From the NCBI RefSeq assembly GCF_030052815.1, contig NC_079503.1, positions 43,690,735 through 43,754,734 on the forward strand: 64,000 nucleotides of DNA, in the 5' to 3' direction. Of this stretch, positions 21,984-33,920 are shown in pieces. Made by a program: the position numbers and the translations under genes. The notes under the pieces are model-generated. The model ran no database searches and was not told the DNA's origin. It was given only the letters and a program-made list of their open reading frames with translations. The stretch is from Hevea brasiliensis (lineage: Eukaryota > Streptophyta > Magnoliopsida > Malpighiales > Euphorbiaceae). Numbering within the stretch: position 1 is the first letter of the stretch; each line of letters opens with the position of its first letter.

Positions 21984-22979
21984 TCTATATGGTGTTATAG
22001 AGATTAGGTCCACACCAGGCATAACATCAATCTCAAACTGCACCTCTCTTTCTGGAGGTAATCCTGGCAATTCATCAGGAAATACATCCGGAAAGTCACA
22101 TACAGTAGGGATGCCCCTTAGTGCTGGACTCCCCACTTGGGTGTCTATCACATGTGCAAAGTATGCTTCACACCCCTTTCTAATCATCCTTCTGGATAGT
22201 GCAGCCAAAATAATGTTTGATGGCAATAAATGCCTCTCCCCATGTATTATCACATCAACGTACAGAGGGAGAACAAAAGTGACTGTCTTTAGTCTACAGT
22301 CAATCATAGCATGATGCCTGGCTAACCAATCTATGCCCAAGATGATATCATACTCCTGAAGGGCATTTCAATCAAATCTGACAGGAAAACATGTCCTTGG
22401 ATCACTAAAGGACAGTCCTTATAAATTCTGTTGACCCGGACCTCTTGTCCTAACGGACTAGTTACTAGCACTTCAAAACCCATTTGGACACATGGAACAA
22501 CAAGTGAACTGACTATGCTAGCACTAACATATGAGTGGGTTGAACCCGGATCAAACAACACAAATAATTCTTGATTAGAGATGGAAAATGTACCGGCTAC
22601 AATATCAGAAGTCTCAGCCTCTTCTCGTTGTCTCATCGTGTAAACTCTGGCTAACGCACTCCCTTGTGCTGACTGACTAACAGTGCCCTGACTGCCAGAA
22701 GCAGTGCCTCTACCTCTGCCTCTTCCTCTGCCAACAGGTTGTGAACTTCTGGAAGCAGGACTCTGAATAGATCCTTCTGCAGTCATAGGAGTTGGACCGT
22801 ATCTAGGAGCACTAGTGCAGTCTTTTAGCAAGATGGCCCTTGCCTCCACAGTTAAAATAGGCTCCAATGGCCCAATAGCATTCTCTCCCATGAATCTTGC
22901 CACAAGTCTCATAGGGGCGGGCAGGATATGAACCCCTGCTCGACCGCTGACCAGACTTAGGGGGTCTCTGTCCAGAGAA
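21984..22979 (-). pseudogene. A1 gag C-terminus, protease and RT linker
   Basis: Minus-strand remnant. It contains the knuckle region, the aspartic protease site [12 protein letters not shown], and the linker ...[12 protein letters not shown]...[15 protein letters not shown]...ITPYRMA, where LTR D interrupts it. An extra A near 22822-22826 shifts the frame inside the knuckle (AKDC in A2), and a one-base loss near 22355 shifts it again after the protease. The open frame 21729-22340 therefore starts in pol and ends in the antisense of LTR D; only its part above 21984 is pol. The protease would cut the polyprotein. Not functional. Confidence 0.88.
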
Positions 22980-23878
22980 TCAGCCCCTTCCAAATCTTCC
23001 ACCTCGACCTCTGCTAGGTCCACCAAATTTCTTCCTCTTCTCAAAAGTACCACCAGAACGTGGCTCTACTGACTTTTCTCCCTTGTTTTTCTCTGATTTC
23101 TCAACTTTTTCTGATTTTTCTTTTACAGGTGTTGCTTCTGATTCAATCCTTTCTAGCTTAAGTGCTCGAGAGATGAGCTCAGAGAAGTTGCTGTGTCTGA
23201 ATCCCACTACTTGCATCCTCAAACTGGGCTTCAAACCAGTCTCAAATCTCTTGCACCTTTCTTTGCTGGTAGAAAGGAGACTCCCAGCATAATGGCTTAA
23301 GTAGGAGAACTCCCTCTCATATTCTGCCACTGATTTACTCCCTTGCTTCAGACTCAGAAATTCTTGCAACTTTTGATCCACATATGAGTCTGGGACATAT
23401 TTTTGTCTGAATTCTCTGATGAAGTCATCCGAGGTCAGTACTGGTGATTTAGCCAAGCTGTGGGGAATGGTCTTCCACCAATCATACGCATCCCCTTGCA
23501 GTAGTGACACAGAGTATTCAAACTTCAGTTCATCTTGGCAGTGCAGCTTCTTAAATACTCTATCCATCCTTTCAAGCCATTACTCTGCCTCTAAAGGGTC
23601 CACTGTACCCTTAAATTCTGTAGCCCCATACTTCAATAACTTACATACTGTCTGGCTGGAGGCAGTGGTTGTGCCACAGGTGTCTGGGGTGGAGCTTGAG
23701 CAGGCATACCCCCAGCCATTTGTTGAAACATCACAGCCATCTGCTATGCAAACTGTGCAGGAAACTGTGGCATTTGTGGGGCTAGTGCTACTGACCCACT
23801 GACATTCTATAGAGCTGGGGCTTCCCTTGGTGTCTCAGCCTCAATAGATTGCTCGACTGAGCGATCCCCTTCTTCCAT
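22980..23878 (-). pseudogene. A1 gag
   Basis: Start ATG at 23878 (MEEGDRSVEQS, same as A2), placed 24 bases after the predicted splice acceptor. At least three glutamine codons near the 5' end are now stops, and the longest open part is 22980-23567. This holds the retrotransposon gag core (DAYDWWKTIPHS, FIREFRQKYVP, QKLQEFLSLKQGSKSVAEYEREFSYLSHYA) and a basic, lysine- and glycine-rich stretch, ending at a TGA at 22980-22982 where A2 has AGA. Gag makes the virus-like particle. Confidence 0.88.
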
Positions 23879-23901
23879 TTCAGTCTGAAATTAGGGTATC
23901 T

Positions 23902-23938
23902 CCTAAACAAATAACACAAGGAGATTTCCCTCTATTAG
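23902..23938 (-). promoter_or_regulatory. A1 predicted branch point and splice acceptor
   Basis: On the minus strand CTAAT (23938-23934), a pyrimidine-rich run and TTTAG ending at 23903, 24 bases before the gag ATG. Branch-to-AG distance is about 31 nt. Confidence 0.6.
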
Positions 23939-24046
23939 TTCATATTTATGATGTAATGCACTGTATGTAACAAATATGGACATTGAGCAGTTGTACTTAA
24001 CAAGGAAAGACACAAATTCTCAAGTTAAAACATACTTCAAAGATTT

Positions 24047-24058
24047 TCTCTGATACCA
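24047..24058 (-). other. A1 primer-binding site
   Basis: The minus strand reads TGGTATCAGAGA, one mismatch to the initiator tRNA-Met site, eight bases from the LTR. Confidence 0.88.
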
Positions 24059-24066
24059 GTAAAACA

Positions 24067-24181
24067 TGTCACACCTTACCCCTCTGTAAGGCATAACATG
24101 ATCCCGTAGAATACCCAATAAACTACTGAACTTCACCTACCGATAACTCATTAAGTACCCTACAAGGGATTTTAAAACAAT
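24067..24181 (-). repeat. A1 5' LTR, first fragment (LTR 3' end)
   Basis: 115 bp starting TGTCACACCTTACCCC, matching 57672-57786 of A3. LTR E2 cuts it. The LTR continues at 35350. Confidence 0.9.
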
Positions 24182-26017
24182 TGTAACATCCTCATTTTAG
24201 CTAGTCTGTACATTCTACTGTTCCGGTGACCAGTGTCGATCCGGACAGCTAGAACGTTCGGAAAAATATTTAAACTAAAGTAAGGAACCAAAAATCAACT
24301 CAAATATTAATAAGAAAAAAATTTAGGAAAAATTATAAAATAATTTTTGGGACTCCAGAGAAGGGTCATTGAGGTTCTTATGGCATTAGAATACCAAGAA
24401 AATACTTAAAAAAATTTTTCAATCAGTACAGACAATTTTGGCCCGTTAAGCCAAACGGAGGGCATTTTGGTCATTTCATCTTTAGAGATGATTTTTGGGC
24501 CAACTTGTCCAGTTAAATAAATAATTTATATAACATAAAATATGATTAAATGTTGTTAAAATTTTAATTGAAATTCATTGGACAAGAAAAGGATGGAAAA
24601 ATGAAAGAAATTGAAATTATGACATCATAAGGATGTCATTAAAAGTCTCCAACCCAATCAAGTGTTGACACATGTCACCAAGGTATTTAAAAAGACTTAA
24701 TTGGCAGAAAAAGAAAGAAAAAGAAGTCCAAATGGGAAAATCTCACTTCTTTGAGGTTAGTGACCTAACTACGAATTTTTCTTTAAATTCATGTTAAGGA
24801 CTTTGAATGAGTGTAAATTACAAAGAAAAAAAAATTGTTGAATACCATTTCTATGTAAGCCCTAGATTTTTGGTAGCCATGGGTAGGGTTTGATTGTGTT
24901 GAGTTTAATGAAATTAAAAGGCTATCATGGCTGCCCACAACATGTATTTACTAAGTGGATTGATGAAATGAAGTGAAAATGCATGTGGGGTAATGTTTGA
25001 GTTAGGGTTTGGGGTGGAAAAATGGGACTTTGACCATGTGATGATGGAAGAAGGTTTTAATGGTCAATTGGTGACCATTTGGTTTGGTTTGAATAAAAAA
25101 TTAAGTGTGTTTAGTGATGGGATTTGAGTTTGGTGTGGCTGCCCTAGGTGACCTGCAGAATTGGACATGAGTCCAGCAGGTTTGGGCAGCCTTAACTTGA
25201 ATTTTAGAGTTTCAATTGGTTCAACATCAATTGGACATGAAACTAGACACATAATGGCACAACTTTGGTGAAGAAACCATGCCCATAAAACCAAACCAAG
25301 TGGACCAAAAGCTTGCGCTAATCCGGGTAACCTGCAGTCTATTTCTGCAGAATGACCAAATGAATAGTATTTATTCATTTGGCCATAACTCAATGTAGAA
25401 AGGTCCAATTGACTTGAAATTTTATCAGCAACAAGCTGAGATATAGGCCAACAATTTTCATGAAGGAACCTAACCCAAATTATGACCAGAACCTATCCAA
25501 CAATTGAGTTGCAGTCACTATTCACTGCACTATAGATATGGTCAGTCCAAAAATATTTCAATCTGGCCAGTTGTGGTTTTTGGACAATAACTTGAGCTAC
25601 AAAACTCTAAATGGAGTGATTCAAAAAATGAAATTTAACTAGACAAAATAAGAAATAACTTTCATGTTGATCATTTTGCCAAATTCCCACTGCAAAAATG
25701 AGCAATGGAACAGTAAAAATAAAGTATGAAAACTGAAAATTTTACTTAATTAACATTAAGCTTAGAAATGGTATTGGCAACCAATACCAACAAATTTTAA
25801 ATGCAAAATGTGGTATGTTGGGAGTATTAAAACCAATGTACCTACTGTCTATGGAAAAGTCAACATTTTGGTTGACTAATGAAGTGAATAGTAACACCAA
25901 AACTTGAAATTCAAAAATTGTAAAACTCGAAAGTGTAAAATGCCCTAGTATACCTAACATGATTGGTTTAGATAGCTTGGCATGCCAATAGGGTTCTGTT
26001 AGCAGTACTGCATATAG
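24182..26017 (+). repeat. E2: LTR fragment in A1 5' LTR, cut by F
   Basis: It starts TGTAACATCC and follows family E/D landmarks: TGACATCA (24619), donor GAG|GTTAGT with first intron base 24756 (+575, because of internal deletions), and the periodic modules. It ends in AGCAGTACTGC just before the minisatellite, where F begins. The rest of E2 and its right target copy were lost in the deletion that also truncated F. Confidence 0.85.
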
Positions 26018-26629
26018 TGTGACACCCCTTACCCGTGTACAGTATACCCGAGTAAGTAAGGCCACACGGTGTACTGGCACACTCTAATATTCCTCAATTC
26101 ATTTATATTATGTTTTTGAAGTTAATTTATGAAATATGATTTATTTTAACCATTTATCAAAAGCATTATTCATTTGAGGTTCCGAAGATTTTAAAGAAAA
26201 TCCGGCGGAGTACCGGCTAAAAATGGAGAAAACAGTTCTTCGGAAACTGTTAAAAACACTTCCAATATTTGTATTTCATCATCTCAAACTCTAATATCCA
26301 AAATCTCAACAATATTTCTCAATTTCAATTCTCAATAATCTTTTCATTTCTCAAACATCCATTTCTCATATACAAGCGATAAATACATGCTCAAATTTTT
26401 GCATTCATAGTCATAACTTTCATTATTTACATGAACATCAAAATATATTACATGAGTTCAAATACATATGAGAAAGAAAAAATCATATACAAAATATCAA
26501 AAAGACAAAATGACACCTAGTGCCCTACCAATGCTGCAGTAGTGAGGTGACACGGATCTCGTGCGGATCTACGGGATGAACTCACCCGATCTGCGGTCTC
26601 TGGGCTCACGATCGGGATCTCCAGTACCT

Positions 26630-26667
26630 ACGCTGGGCAAAGCAACGCGCTAAGCAATAATGCTTAG
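26630..26667 (-). other. F 3' LTR hairpin
   Basis: CTAAGCA (26650-26656), loop ATAA, TGCTTAG (26661-26667). The second hairpin to its left is irregular in F. Confidence 0.65.
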
Positions 26668-28490
26668 TGGTGCAATAATATAATAGAAGAAAATAGCAAG
26701 AAAATGAATGTGTATAGAATGTGTATGCTTTCTTTGTTTGTTATTGGTATATCCATTATTTCGTTAACGTTGTTCACTTTTATTCATTTGGTTGCCCCAA
26801 GTAACCTACACTAGACGATCGGATCGATAACGGGTAACCGCACCGGGTACCTAGTACTGCCGCCACACCATCGGTCACATATGCATCTCCGGCAGTAAAT
26901 GTAACAGCTAACAAGTCAGAATAATATCGTGCACAAGGCCAAGTCTCAATATAAAGTCGAATGGCTGAAAGCCATGAAATCACTGAATGGCATATTGCCA
27001 TGTGCGATCGCTAATCGAACCCTATTGGCATGCCAAACTATCCAAACCAATCTTGTTAGGTATACTAGGGCATTTGAAACTTTTAAATTCTTCAATTTGT
27101 GAATTTCAAATTTTTAGTGTCACTATTCATCATTGGTCAACAAAAATGTTGACTTTTAGAATAAAAATGTGTACATTGACTTTGGCACTCCCAACATACC
27201 ACATTTGGTGTTTAAAACTTGTTGGCATTAAGTGTTAATACCATTTCAAAGTGTAACTCAACACAAGCAGAATTTTCAGTTTTGGTGAGTCAACTTCACT
27301 GTTCCATTGGACACTGTTACTGTAGGAATTTGAAGAAATGTAAAACATAAAAGTTGTTCCTTATTTTGTCTAGTTGAATTTCTTTTTTTGAATCACTCCA
27401 TTTGGAGTTTTGTAGCTCCAGATATGACCCAAAAACCCAGGCTGGCTGGATTTGCATTCTGCAGAAAATACCATATCTACAGTAGCATGAACAGTGACTG
27501 CCATAGCCATTTGGGTTAGGTTCTGGCCATAATTTGGGGTATGTTCCTTCATGAAAGTTGTTTGTCTATGTCTTAACTTATTTCTGTAAAAATGTCAGGT
27601 CAATTGACCAAATCTACAGTGAGTTATGGCCAAATGAACAGTTACTGTTCATTTGGTCAATTCTGCAAAACCAGCTGCAGGGTATCCGGATTGGGGCCAA
27701 GTTTTGGTCCTCTTGCTTTGGTCTTTTGGGCATGGTTTCTTCAGCAAAAATGTGCCATTATAAGCCTAGTTTCATGTCGAATTGGCCAAACTTCAATTGG
27801 ACTAACACAGCCCAAGTTATGGCAGTGCAAAGGGATTGAATTTTCAGTCCCTATGTCAGCCCTAGGGCGCTTTATACCTTGACTTTGCCATACCATTTTT
27901 CAGTCCATATTGTGTTCAACATACCTCAAATGGTCACTTATTGACCATTAGATTGTTCTTTAACAGTTTAATAAACCAAGTCACATTTTCACCTTTCCAA
28001 ACCCTAATATCCAAATCAATTTACTCATAACCTTAATTAGCATGCTTAGTTTAATGTCCATGTATATTAATACCTTAACCATTATTCCTAGCCACTCTAA
28101 ATTTATTAAAACAATCAACCTCATACTTTCATAGGGATGCTGAAAATTGAAGGTACCATGACACATATAATTTACTTCAATTCCTTACAATTTCTTAGCT
28201 CAAAATGATGTTCTAACTAAGATTTAAAAGAAGGAGAATGAAAGTGTAGCACTAACCTCTTTGCTCAACATCTTAAGCTTGTGAAACTCTAGATTTCCTC
28301 CTCTTTGTGGCTACCTAGAGCTTGCTTAAGATATGTAGATTAATTTTTGTGAAGATAACTTAAGGTTTTAAGGTTGGATGTTGGAAGATTTAAAGCTAAA
28401 TTTGAGAATCAATGGAGGAAAGGGTATGGGAAGGGTTTCGGCCATAGGAGTTGAAGAAGAAGATGTAAGTTTTTTTTTTTTTAATGTAGT

Positions 28491-28501
28491 CTTATTTTAT
28501 A
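28491..28501 (-). promoter_or_regulatory. F 3' LTR TATA box
   Basis: The minus strand reads TATAAAATAAG, 624-634 bp into the LTR, as in G (57443) and near the TATA-like sites of D and E1. Confidence 0.5.
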
Positions 28502-29124
28502 TCCCTCTTATGCCTTAGTAAAATTTGTTAATCCCCCATTGGTTTAGAAATTTTTAATTGAGGTCATCAAGACATCATATATATAAATCTTATTTCTTTT
28601 TTTTTTTTTTTCTCTGTTTCTTTCAATCATTTTTAATCACTTTCTCATAAATATTAATTCATATTTTATGTCATAATAATTATTTACTCAACTGGACAAG
28701 TCGGCCAAAAATCACCTCTGAAGGCGAAATGACCAAAATGCCCTCCGTTTGGCTTAACGGGTCAAAATTGTCTGTACCGATTGAAAAATTTTTCTAGGTA
28801 TTTTCTTGGCATTCTAATGCCATGGGAACCTCAGTAACCCTTCTCTGGAGTTCCAAAAATTATTTTACAATTTTTCCCCCGGGTCTAGGGCTCCTCGTTG
28901 CGAGAACCGCAACTTCCCTCCGGTTACCCATCGCTAGGGCACCGGCTCATTTAACTCGGTTGTATTTTATTTCTAAAATTTTTACTAAATTTTTCTTATT
29001 AATATTTGAGTTAATTATGGTTCCTGACTTTAGTTTAAATATTTTTCCGGACATTCTAGCTGTCCGGACCGACACCGTCACCAACAAAGAGGATGTACGG
29101 AGTGGTTATCGGGAGGGTGTTACA

Positions 29125-29140
29125 ACTCTTCCCCTCTAAT
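29125..29140 (-). other. F polypurine tract
   Basis: The minus strand reads AGAGGGGAAGAG directly before the LTR start. It overlaps the last pol codons. Confidence 0.8.
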
Positions 29141-30560
29141 TTAAATTTCGTCCTTGAAATTTACCTGATGGAAACAGTTGAGGGAACTATTGCCTCATCG
29201 TCTCTTCACTTTCCCAAGTTGCCTCCTCGGTGTTGTGGTGCCTCCATAGCACTTTCACCAATGGAATTTGCTTGTTTCTCAACTCTTTCACTTCCCGAGC
29301 CAAGATCCGTAGAGGTTCTTCTTCGTATGTCAAATCCGGCTGTATTTCAATTTCTTCTCTGGAGATGACATGTGAAGGATCTGAGCGGTATCTTCTGAGC
29401 ATGGATACATGGAACACATTGTGGATCTTGTCCAGCTCTGGTGGTAAAGCTAGCCTATAGGCCACTGGACCCACACGTTCAATGACTTCATATGGGCCAA
29501 TGAACCTAGGGCTTAACTTACCTTTCCTTCCAAACCTCAATACTTTCCTCCATGGTGACACCTTGAGGAACACTTTGTCGCCAACCCCATATTCTATTTC
29601 TTTTCTCTTCAGGTCGGCATAAGATTTCTGTCTGTCTGAGGCAACTTTGAGATTGGCTTTGATTGATTTTACCTTCTCCTCAGCCTGTTTCACCAGGTCT
29701 GGCCCTACCAGTTTGTCTTCGCCCAATTCAGTCCAGCACACTGGAGTTCTACATTTTCTCCCATACAGCGCTTCATACGGGGCCATTTGGATACTAGCTT
29801 GGTAGCTATTGTTGTATGCAAATTCTGCCAGTGGGAGGTATCTATCCCAACTTCCCTCAAACTCAATGACACAACTCCTCAGCATATCCTCAAGGACCTG
29901 ACATATATTTCACGTTATTGTTATCATTTCAATTCAATATTTGTATCAATTTCATTGGTTTCAATTGTTTACCTGGATTACTCTTTCGGATTGCCCATCC
30001 GTCTGAGGATGGAAAGCTGTGCTGAAATGGAGTTGTGTACCCAAGGATTCATGCAACTTCTTCCAAAATCTCGATGTAAATCTTGGGTCTCGATCAGATA
30101 TGATGGAAAGTGGAATTCCATGCAGTCTAACTATCTCACTGATATACAATTCTGCTAACCTCTCTAGTGAGTAGTCACCCTAATCGCGTAAAGTGTGCGA
30201 CTTTGTCAATCTATCAACTATCACCCATGCCGCATCATGCTTCTTCCGGTGAGAGGTAGGCCACTTACAAAATCCATGGTGACCCATCCCATTTCCATTC
30301 GTATGCATATAGGTCGTAGCAAACCCGATGGAACTTGATGTTCGCCTTGACTTGTCGACATGTCAAGCATTTAGTCACATAATCGCCTATGTCCTTCTTC
30401 ATACTGTGCCACCAATATCAAGCTTCAGATCATGATACATCTTTGTACTTCCTGGGTGCATAGCATACACACTGGTGTGTGCCTCTTTTAGAATACTGGT
30501 CTTCAATTCCCCATCATCTGGTACACACAGTCTTCCTTTGTAGTACAGACACCCATCTGC
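29136..30560 (-). pseudogene. F integrase with chromodomain-like tail
   Basis: Minus-strand integrase. The zinc region lies near 30350-30450 with frameshifts. The core shows SDRDPRF (second D) and GQSERVIQ (E). The 75-nt intron-like insertion 29898-29972 follows VIQ, then VLEDML continues open to 29187 with the GPY segment (FIGPYEVIERVG) and the tail REVKELRNKQIPLVKVLW...EATWE. A TAG at 29187-29189 (CAG to TAG) stops it about 17 codons before the natural end near 29136. Several one-base losses between 30150 and 30560 break the N-terminal part. The core from 29187 to 29885 is well preserved. Confidence 0.9.
29898..29972 (-). other. F: 75-nt GT-AG intron-like insertion in integrase
   Basis: On the minus strand the integrase reads ...ATCCAG|GTAAAC...TGTCAG|GTCCTT..., so removing 75 nt restores VIQ-VLEDML, the uninterrupted reading in A1, A2 and A3. 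The segment is AT-rich, has GT and AG ends with good consensus around them, an ATAAC branch-like motif, and an in-frame TGA near its start. Confidence 0.7.
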
Positions 30561-31506
30561 TTTCACCTCATAGTCGCTGCTTTTCCTCTCGAGATCTTGC
30601 TCATAATAGCCATTAACTTCTCATCCGCCTTTTGCCCATCCAAGATTCTGCAGTAAGGTGTTTGGCCTCACTTGCAACTCAGCCAAAAAAGCTCCAACTC
30701 GAATCAAAGAAATACGGGCATTCAATGATCTCAAAGTCATGGATTTTCTGCTCAAAGCATCAAGAACGACATTTGCCTTCCCGTGATGGTAGTCAATTAC
30801 ACAAATAATCCGTTAGGAACTCAATCCATCGCCTCTCTCTAAGCTTGAGCTCCTTCTGGGTTGGCAAATATTTCAGGCTTTTGTGGTCTGTGTAAATGTA
30901 GCACTTTTCACCATACAAGTAATGCCTCCATATCTTCAGTGCGAAGATAATTGCTGCAAGTTCTAGATCATGGGTAGGGTAGTTCTGTTCATGTGGCCTT
31001 AGCTGTCTGGAAGCATAAGCAACCACCTTCCCCTCTTGCATCAATACACACCCTAACCCATTATGAGAGGCATCACTGTAGACCACGAAGTCCTTTCCTG
31101 ACACCGGCCAGTTAACACCGGTGCCTCACAACATAGCCTTCAACTTCTCAAAACTGGTCCGACACTTGTCATTCCAAATCGACATTCTTGTGTAACAACT
31201 TGGTCATTGGAGCGGCTATTAGGAAAATCCTTCACAAATCTTCTGTAATACCCAGTAGCCCCAAGAAGCTTGACCTCGGTTGTATTCTGGGAGGCTTCCA
31301 TTCCATCATCGCTTCTATTTTCTTGGGATCCACCTAATCCCATCGGTGACACTATGTGTCCAAGGAATGCAATCTCATTCACCAAAAGTCACACTTGGAC
31401 AACTTAGCATACGACTTCTTTTCATGAGGTTTGCGTAACAATCCTCAAATGTTCATCATGTTCTTCCCTGGTCTTGGAGTACACCGAATATCATCAATAA
31501 AAACCA
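30561..31506 (-). pseudogene. F RNase H and RT C-terminus, frameshifted
   Basis: Minus strand. RNase H is readable at 30793-31104 ([49 protein letters not shown]). RT connection sequence (FLGHIVSPMG, GYYRRFVKDF) lies at 31140-31385 in alternating frames. Many single-base losses separate it from the intact RT start at 31507, including one in the segment that encodes the FIDD active site. RNase H would remove the RNA strand during cDNA synthesis. Confidence 0.85.
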
Positions 31507-33075
31507 CTACGAACCGATCCGGTATGGATGGAAGATACGGTTCATAAGGTCCATGAATGCCGCTGGTGCATTTGTTAGGCCAAAGGGCATCACCAGGAAC
31601 TCATAATGCCCATACCGGGTCCTGAATGCAGTCTTGGGCACATCTACATCCTTCACCCTCAACTGATGATACCCTGATCTGAGATCAATCTTAGAAAATA
31701 CTCCTGCTCCCTTCAACTGATCAAACAGATCATCAATTCTAGGCAACGGATATTTATACTTCACGATTACTTTATTCAAGCTAGAATCAATACATAGCCT
31801 CAAAGTCCCATCCTTCTTTTTCACAAACAGCACTGGAGCTCCCCATGGTGACACACTGGGGCGTATGAACCCCTTATCTAACAACTCTTGCAACTGAGTT
31901 TTCAACTCTCTCAATTCAGTGGGTGCCATCCTATAAGGAGCAATGGAAATGGGTGTTGTACCCGGCAGTGTCTCAATAGCAAATTCGACTTCCCTTTCTG
32001 GTGGCAAACCAGGCAACTCTTCAGGAAATACCTCTGGGAAGTCTCTTACTGTGGGTATGTCACTCAAGTTTGGCTTAGCCTGCCTAGTATCCAGCACATG
32101 TGCTAGGTAGGCTTCACAGCCTTTTCTCATCATTCTTCTTGCAACTGTGGCTAAGATGACATTAGACAGAAAATCTGTCCTTTCACCCACAACTGTAATT
32201 TCATTACCCTCAGGGGTTTTCAAAGAAATTCTCTTTAATTTGCAATCAACTATTGCTTGATGACGTGACAACCAGTCCATTCCCAAAATCACGTCAAACT
32301 CATGGAAAGGCAACTCAATCAAGTCTGCCAAGAATTCATACCCCTGAATCCTTAAAGGGCAACCCTTGTATACCTTGTTCACTACCACACTGTGACCCAA
32401 TGGATTAGTGACCAGAATGTCGTGGTCACTCTCCCCTACCAGTATCCCCCTTTCTACGGGTAGATTGATGCAGATGTATGAATGAGTGGATCCTGGATCC
32501 ACCAATGCATGCACAGGTGTAGTGTAGAGGGAGAACGTACCCCTGATGACGTCCGGGGCATCTTGCTCCTCCTGAGCTCTCAAGGCATAATTTCTGGCAG
32601 GTGGTCTGTTATCTGGCCTCTCTGCTGGCTCAGATGCAGGCCTCTGAAATGGTCCCACAGCTTCGGATTTACCAGACCTTCTACCCCTTGGTGGTGCAGG
32701 AGCAGGTCTGTCTTCTTGTGTTGGAGCAGCTGTAGTAGTTCTGCGTGGACAGTTTCTCAACTGATGCTCTGCTGACCCACACCTCAAGCAAGCACCAGTC
32801 ACTCTCCAACACTCCCCCTTATGCCATTTCTGACAGTGTGGACACGCAGAAGATGCTGGGGCTGGTCCCCTGAACCCCATCCCTGGAGAGCTACCCACTG
32901 ATGGTGTGGACTGACCTCTCCTAGGGTTGAACTGTGGCCTGGGCCCCTGAGACTGACCCTGACCCTGTGGCTGAGCTGAACTCTGTGCAGGAGGACCCTT
33001 AAACTTCTTCCCAAATCCAGGAGCGGAACTAGGCGACTGGTCCCTCTTCTGCTCTATCCCTTCTGGTCTGTTCAC
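31507..33075 (-). pseudogene. F gag C-terminus, protease and RT N-terminus (522 codons open)
   Basis: The longest reading frame in the window. In order: proline- and glutamine-rich stretch; knuckles [12 protein letters not shown] and [14 protein letters not shown] (canonical CX2CX4HX4C); protease site [12 protein letters not shown]; linker [14 protein letters not shown] and [14 protein letters not shown] motifs [55 protein letters not shown]. It ends 31507 by a frameshift just before the RT active site. Its first ATG (33075) is not the true start; the frame joins gag upstream through a one-base shift near 33060. Called a pseudogene because the polyprotein is broken on both sides. Confidence 0.92.
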
Positions 33076-33793
33076 TAATTCTTACTTTTTCCACCTTTAT
33101 TGCAGCTTCCACTAACTTGGTAAATTCTGTGATTCCCAAGGCAGTGAGCTGGACCATGATGTTGTCATTTAGTCCCTCTTCAAATCTCTTGCATCTTTCA
33201 GCTTCATTTGGGACTATCTCCCTTCCATAGCGGCTTAATCGGACGAATTCTTTCTCATACTCAGCCACTGACAATTGTCTCTGCCTCAGGTTAATAAATT
33301 CTCTTCTTCTCTCTTCCAGGTATACAGTACCCACATATTTCTTCTTGAACTCAGAGAGAAAGAAGTCCCAATTCTGACTTCCGCTGCACTTCATCGACAC
33401 GGTGTCCCACCACTCATATGCATCATCTTGCAAGAAAGAGATGGCGACTTCGTGTTTTGCTCTGGAGTGCGGTTGAGTTGTTTTAGTACTCTTCCCTGCT
33501 CATTCAACCAATTCTACCGCAATGAGTCATCTTCTCTCTTGCCATAGAAGTCCACAGCTCCAAACTTCCTTAGCCTTTCCAGGTGTGATTTCTGCTGTGG
33601 AGCTGGTGGTGGTGGTGTTGGCATTACCCCGGCCATTTGTCTAAAGAAGTCGGCCATTTGTTGGAACATGGCCTGTGGAGGCCGAGTGCTCGCTTGAGTG
33701 AGCGCATTCTCTCATGCCCCCAGTCTCAGCTGCTACAGGTGGAGCATGACTCTCCACTTCCTCCTCAACTGCCCTCTGAGATGAAGGGTCCAT
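33029..33793 (-). pseudogene. F gag N-terminus
   Basis: ATG at 33793 (MDPSSQRAVEEEV), four bases after the predicted splice acceptor AG. A frameshift follows in the first 100 codons, then 33029-33433 is open with the gag core (DDAYEWWDTVSM, FLSEFKKKYVGTVYLEE, INLRQRQLSVAEYEKEFVRLSRYG, RCKRFEEGLND). It continues into the 31507-33075 frame through a one-base shift. It is the best model for the part deleted in D gag. Confidence 0.88.
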
Positions 33794-33796
33794 ATC

Positions 33797-33833
33797 CTAT
33801 TCAAAATAAGAAAAACAAACAGATCTGCATTAG
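33797..33833 (-). promoter_or_regulatory. F predicted branch point and splice acceptor before gag
   Basis: On the minus strand CTAAT (33833-33829), a strong T-rich tract and GAATAG ending at 33797. The gag ATG begins at 33793. This is the best acceptor of the five in the window. Confidence 0.65.
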
Positions 33834-33903
33834 TGTCACCTCGACTCTTACAAATGCAATGCATGGTATGGACTCAATCTAGGACCAGAAACGCCTAAAC
33901 CGT

Positions 33904-33915
33904 GCTCTGATACCA
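33904..33915 (-). other. F primer-binding site
   Basis: The minus strand reads TGGTATCAGAGC, a perfect initiator tRNA-Met site, five bases from the LTR. Confidence 0.93.
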
Positions 33916-33920
33916 CTAAA

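Larger units (their letters stand above)
26018..29124 (-). repeat. F 3' LTR (3107 bp)
   Basis: On the minus strand it runs TGTAACACCCTCCCG (29124) to GGGGTGTCACA (26018). It contains TATAAAATAAG (28501-28491, about +625), CCAATGG (28543-28537), donor GAG|GTTAGT with first intron base 28256 (+869) and the hairpin 26650-26667. It carries no gene. Confidence 0.93.

Noticed and set aside
21729..22340. 203-codon minus-strand frame as a gene
   Set aside because: Its first part is A1 protease/RT linker; from about 21978 down it reads antisense through the end of LTR D. A chance fusion at an insertion point.
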